Shown in pieces: positions 42,273-48,895 of a stretch of DNA of 48,895 nucleotides. The stretch's first letter is position 1. Every line of letters starts with the position of its first letter. This DNA is from Prosthecobacter sp. (GTDB taxonomy: Bacteria > Verrucomicrobiota > Verrucomicrobiia > Verrucomicrobiales > Verrucomicrobiaceae). A model generated the notes under the pieces. It saw only the letters and a list, made by a program, of their open reading frames with translations, was not told the origin of the DNA and ran no database searches. The stretch is from the NCBI RefSeq assembly GCF_014879935.1, contig NZ_JACSRD010000209.1, positions 1 through 48,895 of the forward strand, given 5' to 3'. Both the position numbers and the translations under genes were made by a program.

Positions 42273-43766
42273 TCACACCAGCACTTCTTTGATCACATTC
42301 CCAAAGTCCTGTTCCAGGCGCTGGCGGCCGGGGTGCATCATGCGGTGGTTGAGGCCGAGCTGGTGCAGCACGGTGGCATGCAGGTCGGTGACGTATTGTC
42401 GGCCTTCGACGGCGTGGAAACCGAGTTCGTCGGTGGCTCCATGCACAAACCCGCCTTTGGTGCCGCCACCGGCCATGAGGCAGGTGAAGCCGTGCGGATG
42501 GTGGTCACGGCCGGAGCCGCTGACGTTGGTGTCACGGAACTCCGCACCAGGCGTGCGGCCGAACTCGGTGCCCCAGACGACGAGCGTCTCGTCGAGCATG
42601 CCGCGCTGCTTGAGATCGTGGATGAGGCCGGCGATGGGCTGGTCAATCTCCGCGCACATCGGCGGCATCAGTTTGGCGATGTCCTTGTGATGATCCCAGC
42701 GTCCGGCGTTGCCGCTGTAGCCGTGGAAGAGCTGAACGAAGCGCACGCCCTGCTCGACGAGGCGACGTGCGGCGAGGCATTGCGAACCGAAGGCGAGGCA
42801 CTCCTTGCGGTCGAGGCCATAGAGGCGCTTCACATGCTCCGGCTCCTTGGAGAAATCCATGATGCCCGGCACGGCCATCTGCATCTGGAAGGCGAGCTCG
42901 TAGGCCTTGATGCGTGCGTTAAGCTCGGCGTCGGTCGGGTAGTCGATGCCGGAGAGCTGGTTCAGCTCACCGATGAGGCTGAAGGCCTCACGCTGCTCCT
43001 CAAAGGTGAGTTTGGGATCGGCGGGATGGACGAAGGACAGCGGGTTTTTCGGGTCGACCTTCAGCCGCACGCCGCCGTATTCCGGCCCGAGGTAGGCGCT
43101 GCCAAAAGTGAAGGAGCGACCGCAGCAGTCGGCGCTGGGCTCGCCAAGGACGACGAACTCCGGCAGGTTCGCGTTCAGCGTGCCGAGACCATAGCTGGCC
43201 CAGGCGCCGACGGTAGGATGGCCGGTGTCGCCGATCTTGCGCCCGGTGTGGAAGGTGAGCTGCGCGCCGTGGTTGTTGTCGATCGTCCACATGCCGCGCA
43301 GGAAGGAGATGTCATCCGCCACGCCGCCGATATGCGGGAAGAGGTCGCTCACCTCAATGCCGCTCCGGCCATATTTCTTGTGTCCGGCGATGAGCGGCAG
43401 GATCTTCTTGAAGACCTCGCGCTTTTCCTTGCCCGGCTCGGCCAGGATCTTGTTGATCTTGGTCTGGTCGGCCGCGTCGCGGTAAGGCGTTTCATCAATC
43501 GACTTGCCCGCGTATTTGGTCAGCTCAGGCTTGGGATCAAAGCTCTCCATGTGGCTGGTGCCGCCGATCATGAACATCCAGATCACCGACTTTGCTTTGG
43601 CCTGGCCGGTCTGCCAGGCGGTGAGCACGTCCTGCGTGGAGGGCGCGGCCTGTGCCACGCCGTCTTTGAACATCATCGCGTTCAGCGCGAGGCCGGTGAA
43701 GCCCATGCCCGTGTCGAGCAGGAACTGGCGGCGGGTGCCGGTGCAGCCGGGGCGTTTCATTTTCAT
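42273..43766 (-). CDS. DUF1501 protein, copy 4
   Basis: A 497-residue protein with a Tat signal (TRRQFLLDTGMGFTGLAL). Motifs are WMFMIGGTSHMESFDPKP, RWDHHKDIAKLMP, VVWGTEFGRTPGA and GRDHHPHGFTCLMAGGG. It follows the third PSD1 gene after 3 bp. Confidence 0.94.
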   Translation of the reverse strand: MKMKRPGCTGTRRQFLLDTGMGFTGLALNAMMFKDGVAQAAPSTQDVLTAWQTGQAKAKSVIWMFMIGGTSHMESFDPKPELTKYAGKSIDETPYRDAADQTKINKILAEPGKEKREVFKKILPLIAGHKKYGRSGIEVSDLFPHIGGVADDISFLRGMWTIDNNHGAQLTFHTGRKIGDTGHPTVGAWASYGLGTLNANLPEFVVLGEPSADCCGRSFTFGSAYLGPEYGGVRLKVDPKNPLSFVHPADPKLTFEEQREAFSLIGELNQLSGIDYPTDAELNARIKAYELAFQMQMAVPGIMDFSKEPEHVKRLYGLDRKECLAFGSQCLAARRLVEQGVRFVQLFHGYSGNAGRWDHHKDIAKLMPPMCAEIDQPIAGLIHDLKQRGMLDETLVVWGTEFGRTPGAEFRDTNVSGSGRDHHPHGFTCLMAGGGTKGGFVHGATDELGFHAVEGRQYVTDLHATVLHQLGLNHRMMHPGRQRLEQDFGNVIKEVLV

Positions 43767-43769
43767 GGT

Positions 43770-46328
43770 TCAGCGCAGGGTGATGAAGTCGTTGTGGTTG
43801 AAAAGCGCGCCGAGGAAGTGCTGGCGCAGCCGCGTGCTGTCCCGGCCCTCCTTTTGCAAGAAGGCGGTGCTCAGTCGCAATTCGTCGGCCTTGGGAGCAC
43901 GGTTCAGAATGTGCCCGAAGGCGGCGGTGACGAAAGCATTGTAATCCGCGCCGGTTTCACGGGTGAGGCGTTTCTCGAGCGCCACGGAGGCGTCGAGCGT
44001 GACCTGGCTGTTGGCCAGCGCCAGCGCCTGATGCGGCTTGATGCTGCGCTCGCGCTGGTAGCATTCGTTGGGGCGTGCGCCGTCAAAGATCTGCACCATT
44101 TCGGCCTGTGTCTCCTGCGCATGGCGGTGATACACGCTGCGTCGGCGGCTCGTCTCGGCGGTGGCGCTGTCGATGTCCGGGCCGCCGAAAGTGGGGTCGA
44201 GCAGGCCGGCCACATGCAGCAGGTTGTCGCGCACGGCCTCGCCCTCCATGCGACGCAGGGGGGCGCGCCAATACCACACGTTGTCGGGATCGACGGCATC
44301 GTTCGCCGTGGCCGGGCCGCTGGCGCTGGCGCGGCGATACACCGCGCTGCTGAGGATGAGGCGATGCATGTGCTTCAGGTCGTGGCCGCTGCGGATGAAC
44401 TCAGCCGCCAGCCAGTCGAGCAGCGCGGGATGCGTGGGCTTTTTGCCATTGGCACCGAAATCATCCGGCGTGGCGACGATGCCCACGCCGAAGTGGCGGA
44501 TCCACAGGTGGTTCACCGCGACACGGGCGAACAACGTGTTCTGCGGCGAGGTGAGCCAGCGCGCAAAGGCCAAGCGGCGGCCGCTGCTGGTCGCCGGATA
44601 GGTGGCGACGGTGCGCGGCTTGTAATCCGTGGCCTTGGCAGGCGCCTTCATCGCCGTCTCGGCAGCGGCGAGCTTCTTGGCGGCCGCCGCGGCATTCGTC
44701 TTCGCTGTGGCGATGGTCTTTTTCACCGAGGTGGTCAGCGGTTTCGTGGCGATGGCCTTCTTCAGGGCCTCATCCGCCTTTTCCTTCTCGTCGCGCGCCT
44801 CGATGAGGGCCGTCTGCTTTTGCAGCTCCGCCACCTGCAAGGCCATGGCTTTCCAGGCCTCGGACTTTTTGCTCATGCCCTTGTCCTCCAGCGTCTCCAG
44901 CTCGAGCTGCTGCCCCAGCATTTTGCGCTTCATCTCACGCAGCTCCTGGTCGGCCAGCGATTCCACGGCGGCGAGCATCGCGGCCTTGTAGTGATCGCTT
45001 TTCTCCGGCTGCTGCGCCACCAGCGGCAGGCTCACGGGCTTCACCTCCAGCCTGCCGTTGAAAATCGCGGGCACGCCGGGCGCGACGGGCTTGTCCTTGA
45101 TCGGGAAACGTTCGTCGCCGCGCTGGAACATGTAGGTCACGGCGGTCAGCGTCTTGTCATAGGCGCGGGGCAGGCCGTCCTTGGCCACGTCGATCTGGCC
45201 GGGCACCGGGTCGGTGCGCACCTGGTAGGGCTCAAAGACGGCCCGGATGGCATAGTAGTCGGCCTGCGGAATGGGGTCGTATTTGTGGTCGTGGCACTTC
45301 ACGCAGTTCATCGTCAGGCCCATGAAGGCCTTGCTGGTGTGCTCCACGATGTTGTCCATCCATTGCAGGCGGTCGCTCTGGAAGTTGCGCGCGAGGTAGC
45401 CGGTGGCGCGCACAGCGTTTTCATCTGTCGGCGACAGTTCATCGCCTGCCAGCATCTCCTGCACCATGCGGTCGTAGGGCTTGTTGGCGTTCAGGGACTC
45501 AATGATCCAGTCGCGCCAGCGCCAGATGTGCGGCTGGCTCAAGCGCACCGCGCCCTTGTAGCCCTCCCAGTCGGAGTAGCGCCAGATGTCCATGAAATGC
45601 CGGCCCCAGCGCTCGCCATGACGCGGATCGTCCATCAGGCGGTCGGTGAGCTGGCGGACGGCCAGCTCAGGCTGCGCCGCGTGCGCCTTTTCAAACTCCG
45701 CCACCTGCTGCGGCGAAGGCAGCAGGCCGATGAGATCCATGTAGATGCGTCGCGCGAGCTGAGCAGGCGTGGCCTCGCCAAGAGGCTTCAGGCTGTGCGC
45801 CGCGAGCTGCTCGTTGATGAAGGCATCAATCGGATTCGGCACCCCTGGCAGCGGCAGCGCCGGACGTTTCACCGGCTTGAACGGCTCCCACGGATATCGC
45901 TTCAGGAAGGCGGCCAGCGCCGTCTCCTTCTCGGGCAGCCCGGTCAGGGCGGCTGGCTTTACCTTGGCATCGCCCGGATGCCCGCCGAGCAGGATCTCAG
46001 CCAGATTCGGCACGCCATCGGCATCGCTGTCGGCTTTCGCAACCTTCTGCAGCCGCTCCGGCAGCGGCGATTTCTTCCCGAGCGCGGCCAGTTCCTTGCC
46101 AAAGGCATTGTGCGGGAACTCCTCCAGGCTCTCCGGCGTATGATTCGCCGAAGGCAGATGGCAAAGCGTGCAGTCCGTGAGCTTCGCGGGCAGGAAATGC
46201 TCAAAATGGTTCGCCGCCGACTTTTTGTTTGCCGGGGTGGCCCACGCCACGCCATGCGCGAGCACCAGAGTCAGGGCGATCTGGGAAAAGGGCTTGGAGG
46301 GTGGATGAAACAGTCTTGGCACATCCAT
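43770..46328 (-). CDS. PSD1-type protein with coiled-coil insert
   Basis: An 852-residue exported protein. The N-terminal cytochrome-type site is CTLCH (53-57), followed by a calcium-loop-like DSDADGVPNLAE (about 105-116), DUF1549 (ARRIYMDLIGLLP), CVKCH followed by DHKYDP, then a helical region rich in Lys, Ala and Glu that should form a coiled coil (about 490-620), and DUF1553 (VAVNHLWIRHFGVGIV). The ATG at 46328 was chosen because the ORF upstream overlaps the esterase gene. The partner DUF1501 follows at once. Confidence 0.92.
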   Translation of the reverse strand: MDVPRLFHPPSKPFSQIALTLVLAHGVAWATPANKKSAANHFEHFLPAKLTDCTLCHLPSANHTPESLEEFPHNAFGKELAALGKKSPLPERLQKVAKADSDADGVPNLAEILLGGHPGDAKVKPAALTGLPEKETALAAFLKRYPWEPFKPVKRPALPLPGVPNPIDAFINEQLAAHSLKPLGEATPAQLARRIYMDLIGLLPSPQQVAEFEKAHAAQPELAVRQLTDRLMDDPRHGERWGRHFMDIWRYSDWEGYKGAVRLSQPHIWRWRDWIIESLNANKPYDRMVQEMLAGDELSPTDENAVRATGYLARNFQSDRLQWMDNIVEHTSKAFMGLTMNCVKCHDHKYDPIPQADYYAIRAVFEPYQVRTDPVPGQIDVAKDGLPRAYDKTLTAVTYMFQRGDERFPIKDKPVAPGVPAIFNGRLEVKPVSLPLVAQQPEKSDHYKAAMLAAVESLADQELREMKRKMLGQQLELETLEDKGMSKKSEAWKAMALQVAELQKQTALIEARDEKEKADEALKKAIATKPLTTSVKKTIATAKTNAAAAAKKLAAAETAMKAPAKATDYKPRTVATYPATSSGRRLAFARWLTSPQNTLFARVAVNHLWIRHFGVGIVATPDDFGANGKKPTHPALLDWLAAEFIRSGHDLKHMHRLILSSAVYRRASASGPATANDAVDPDNVWYWRAPLRRMEGEAVRDNLLHVAGLLDPTFGGPDIDSATAETSRRRSVYHRHAQETQAEMVQIFDGARPNECYQRERSIKPHQALALANSQVTLDASVALEKRLTRETGADYNAFVTAAFGHILNRAPKADELRLSTAFLQKEGRDSTRLRQHFLGALFNHNDFITLR

Positions 46329-46368
46329 CACTACGAAGATCGCTCCCTGCTTATTGCCCACCGGCCCT

Positions 46369-47280
46369 CTACTCAGGCTGGGCGGAGCGCATGCCGACCA
46401 GCGCCTGCTTGTAAAAACCCCAGTTGTCCTCACCAAGAGCATCGAGCACGAGATTCGGATTGTGCGGTATCCCCGGGAGCTGGCGGTAGGTGTGAGGGAT
46501 CTTCAGCGCGTCGAGATGCCGCTTGAACTCGCGATTGAAACCGAGCGTCTCATCGCGATCTCCTATGATCTGGCGGATGAGGAGGCCGGAGCGGAGTTTT
46601 TCGACGTTTTGCTCGGCGATGAGCCACGGGCTTTGCGCGCGGTAGTAGGCCATGTCGCCGCCATACACGGTGCCGAGGACTTGATCGCGACCGCGTGGGC
46701 CTGCGCGAGGCGCTTCATTGAAATCTGGCTGCAATGGACCCGCACCGAGCAGCGACACAGCAGCGAAAAGCTGCGGGTATTTGAAGCCCAATCGTGCCGC
46801 GCCGTAGCCGCCCATGCTGAAGCCTTCGATGATGCGGCCTTCACGCTTCGCCTGGGTGCGGAAACGCTGGTCGATGTGCGGGATGAGTTCCTCAATGAAC
46901 ATCGTCTCGAGCTTCACCGAGCCGTCTTTCCAATCGCACCACATGCCCATCGGCAGTCCGTTGGGGAAGACCATGATCATCGGCGGGATTTTGCCGGCCC
47001 GCATGGCCTCGCCATAACGCTGCGCCACTTGCGCGGCAGAGCCAGGTGAGCTGCCGCCGCTGCCGTGAAGCCAGTAGAGCACGGGGAAGCGCTGTTCCTT
47101 CTGCGTGTCGTAGCTTTCAGGCGTGAAGACATAACAGCTCACCGGTTCACCGGCGGCTTTGCTGTCGAAAAGCATGCGCTGCATGCGCGGCGCATTGATC
47201 TCCGGCAGCACCCAGACGTGTTTTTGCTGGGCACACAGGCAGGTGACGGGGGCGAGCAGGCTGAGCAGGACGGCTTTCAT
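46369..47280 (-). CDS. Exported esterase D/feruloyl-esterase-like protein
   Basis: A 303-residue enzyme with a signal peptide (AVLLSLLAPVTCLCA). The oxyanion region LHGSGG (71-76), nucleophile GFSMGG (S155), an Asp in IIGDRDE, and a His in GIPHNP make a complete triad. It is in the esterase D-like family with carbohydrate-ester substrates. It lies 40 bp upstream of the PSD1 gene and likely shares its operon. Confidence 0.9.
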   Translation of the reverse strand: MKAVLLSLLAPVTCLCAQQKHVWVLPEINAPRMQRMLFDSKAAGEPVSCYVFTPESYDTQKEQRFPVLYWLHGSGGSSPGSAAQVAQRYGEAMRAGKIPPMIMVFPNGLPMGMWCDWKDGSVKLETMFIEELIPHIDQRFRTQAKREGRIIEGFSMGGYGAARLGFKYPQLFAAVSLLGAGPLQPDFNEAPRAGPRGRDQVLGTVYGGDMAYYRAQSPWLIAEQNVEKLRSGLLIRQIIGDRDETLGFNREFKRHLDALKIPHTYRQLPGIPHNPNLVLDALGEDNWGFYKQALVGMRSAQPE

Positions 47281-47320
47281 GCAGCTCGGTGAAACGCGGC
47301 ATGCTTCAAAAGGTCGCGGC

Positions 47321-48724
47321 TCACTTCAGCTTCGCGAACAGCTCCTCGAGTCCCGCGACGATCTTGGTGGAGGCATCGACTTCGAGGCAGCTTGAGCGCG
47401 CACGCCAGGTTTCATAGCCGCCGAGGGCGTGATGCTCCGGTGTGGGCAGGTAGCCGTGGTAGGCGTTGGCCAAGGAGACGGTGAAAGTGGGCGAATGACG
47501 CTTTTTGAGCTCCAGGCCGATTTCGACGAAGACCTCGGCGGGAATCGCGGAGACGTGCAGATTGCCGATTTTCATGATTTGCAGCGGTGCGGACACTTTG
47601 GCGGGAAAATCGGCCAGGAGCACGGTTTCACGCGCATAGACCTGCTCCATCGTTTCCATGCGTGGGAAGAGTTTGGAGCCGTTCATCACTTCGCGGGCCT
47701 TTTCGACCTCGTCCTTGCTCGGAATGCGCAAACCGAGCTCGATTTCCTTCTGCGCGACACGCAGCGGCACCGAGTCGGCATGCTTCACGGTCTTCACCGC
47801 GGCCGCGACGGCCTGCGCGACATCGTTCGCGACGATCTGGATGCGGCCATACGGTGCTTCCTTGGCCTGACCGCCACGGAAGTCGATGTTGTTGATGTCG
47901 CCACTGGTGCCGTTCGACATGATGCCGACGAACTCAGGGCCTGCGCCGAGCAACTGGCCGATCTTCACCGCGAACGCGCCAAAGTAGTCCGCCGAGATGT
48001 GCCCAGGACCGACACCGCCGACGTAATGAAGCGAGTAGTTTGCCAGCAGGGCGATGGGTTTTCCATCCACGCCTTGCACGCTGATGAAGCTCACTTCGGG
48101 ATCGGTGGGGCCGGCGGGCTCCACAAGACCTGGGTTGTTGATGCCGGGATTGGTCTTCACCTGATCGGTGGTGATGCCGAGTGGAGTCGGCGGGATGGTG
48201 CCGGGCTTCATCTTCCAGCGTCGGTTGAAGACCTGATGTGGCACCGTAGCGCTGCCGTGGCCGATTTTCGCCGGCGCGAGGTTGTTCAAGGCACGCCGCA
48301 CACCATCGGCGATGCGCCGCACCACAAAACGCTGATACATCGGGTTTGGCTCGCTCTGCCCAACCGCCTGCAGCGTGCCGCAGGAGTGCGAGTGCGTGGC
48401 GGACATCATCATGTTCTCCACCGGCAGGCCGGTGGCTTCGTTCACCATCTTCTTCGCCTCGTCAAAGATGCCGCGGCCGATCACGCAACTGTCCGCGACG
48501 ACGAATACGAGCTTCGTCTGGCCATCATCGAGCGCGAGGCACCTCGCATGCAGCTCATCGTGGATGAAAGCGGCTTTTCCATCCTGAAAGCCGCCGTTGA
48601 TCGAGCTGCCGAGCTCCGGCGTGATGTTGCTGGTGGCGGCACCGGCACGGAATTCGGCGGCGTGAAGGGAGACGGAGAACAACAGGACGGCGCAGGCGAA
48701 TCGGAGCAAGTTCATGCGTTTCAT
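47321..48724 (-). CDS. Exported neutral-ceramidase-like protein, copy 2
   Basis: A 467-residue paralogue of the protein at 38250, with a signal peptide (LLRFACAVLLFSVSLHAA) and the same landmarks: AGAATSNITPELG, ATHSHSCG, NYSLHYVGG, NGTSGDINNID and GYLPTPEHHALGGYETW. The ATG at 48724 or 48715 begins the signal peptide; the frame runs on to 48796 without a signal. It stands alone, 40 bp before the esterase gene, on the same strand. From 48725 to the end nothing else is visible. Confidence 0.85.
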   Translation of the reverse strand: MKRMNLLRFACAVLLFSVSLHAAEFRAGAATSNITPELGSSINGGFQDGKAAFIHDELHARCLALDDGQTKLVFVVADSCVIGRGIFDEAKKMVNEATGLPVENMMMSATHSHSCGTLQAVGQSEPNPMYQRFVVRRIADGVRRALNNLAPAKIGHGSATVPHQVFNRRWKMKPGTIPPTPLGITTDQVKTNPGINNPGLVEPAGPTDPEVSFISVQGVDGKPIALLANYSLHYVGGVGPGHISADYFGAFAVKIGQLLGAGPEFVGIMSNGTSGDINNIDFRGGQAKEAPYGRIQIVANDVAQAVAAAVKTVKHADSVPLRVAQKEIELGLRIPSKDEVEKAREVMNGSKLFPRMETMEQVYARETVLLADFPAKVSAPLQIMKIGNLHVSAIPAEVFVEIGLELKKRHSPTFTVSLANAYHGYLPTPEHHALGGYETWRARSSCLEVDASTKIVAGLEELFAKLK

Positions 48725-48895
48725 ACGAACGCCGCGCCGCGAATCCTCGCAGCGATCAACGACTGGCGGACAGATGTCAGCGCGAGTCGGTTTCAAAGGC
48801 GAGGGTCATTTCCTGGCGCTGCCGTACTAGGCAGTGTTTTAGAACCTCAGAATGGGTCGAAAATGCAGTTGTACCTGCGGTGAGCGTGGGGCATA

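Noticed and set aside
42003-46526. A 1507-codon open frame on the plus strand
   Set aside because: It is antisense to the PSD1-DUF1501 genes and arises from their high third-position GC. It has no family motif, no ribosome site, and its codons are Ala/Val/Gly-heavy without structure.
47429-48883. 484-codon plus-strand frame opposite the second ceramidase-like gene
   Set aside because: It overlaps a gene with a signal peptide and family motifs that has a close paralogue in the window.
1-48895. CRISPR arrays, rRNA or canonical tRNA genes
   Set aside because: No regularly spaced repeats, rRNA landmarks or complete cloverleaf were found on either strand; the T-arm-like hairpin at the slipin leader lacks an acceptor stem.

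Overview
The window looks like a chromosomal piece of a Verrucomicrobiota bacterium, probably near Verrucomicrobiales. The basis is the gene content: several DUF1501 proteins with Tat-like signals, three large PSD1/DUF1549/DUF1553 cytochrome-type proteins, a sulfatase, ceramidase-like secreted proteins, a PQQ-propeller protein, high third-position GC and few clear Shine-Dalgarno sites. No rRNA, canonical tRNA, CRISPR array or complete insertion sequence was seen.

Left end (1-3113): a minus-strand pair made of an unrecognised ~800-residue protein, apparently split by a frameshift, and the first 269 codons of a superfamily 2 helicase of the kind found in defence islands.

RNA-repair region (3207-9751): the most interesting part. 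On the minus strand are rtcB (RNA ligase) and a slipin (SPFH) gene. The slipin gene lies behind a strong sigma54 promoter and a ~280-nt structured leader that contains a T-arm-like hairpin of tRNA type. The matching sigma54 activator rtcR is 1.7 kb away on the plus strand. Two toxin-antitoxin modules sit inside this system: a Phd/VapC pair, antisense, between slipin and rtcB, and a RelE/ParE-type pair next to the promoter. A frameshifted gene of unknown function lies just before rtcR. A cupin, a DUF2007 zinc-ribbon protein and a double-thioredoxin-fold lipoprotein or secreted protein follow rtcR in tightly spaced or overlapping order.

11.7-15.8 kb holds envelope and housekeeping genes: an M23 peptidase with a lipoprotein, pyrR-pyrB, and a small secreted protein. 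From 15.8 to 28 kb runs a long minus-strand series of secreted proteins (beta-helix protein, M14 peptidase, PQQ propeller, DUF1501, sulfatase, DUF1501, PSD1). Two nearly identical 23-bp-arm palindromes (a REP-like family) flank the beta-helix gene.

28.2-32.4 kb: a compact three-gene unit of Ser/Thr kinase with about 14 TPRs, a small TPR protein, and a PLD-like protein, all overlapping. It is bounded on both sides by gene remnants: the 3' end of a probable SGNH hydrolase, and a possible 5' end of hsdM.

32.8-48.9 kb: two further PSD1-DUF1501 units, one ending in an HpaI-type aldolase gene and one preceded by an esterase gene. Between and around them are two ceramidase-like proteins, an alpha/beta hydrolase, a secreted heavy-metal-domain protein and a purple-acid-phosphatase-like protein whose metal motifs look degenerate. 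These are likely envelope or periplasmic functions for polymer and sulfated-glycan use, but substrates cannot be read from sequence.
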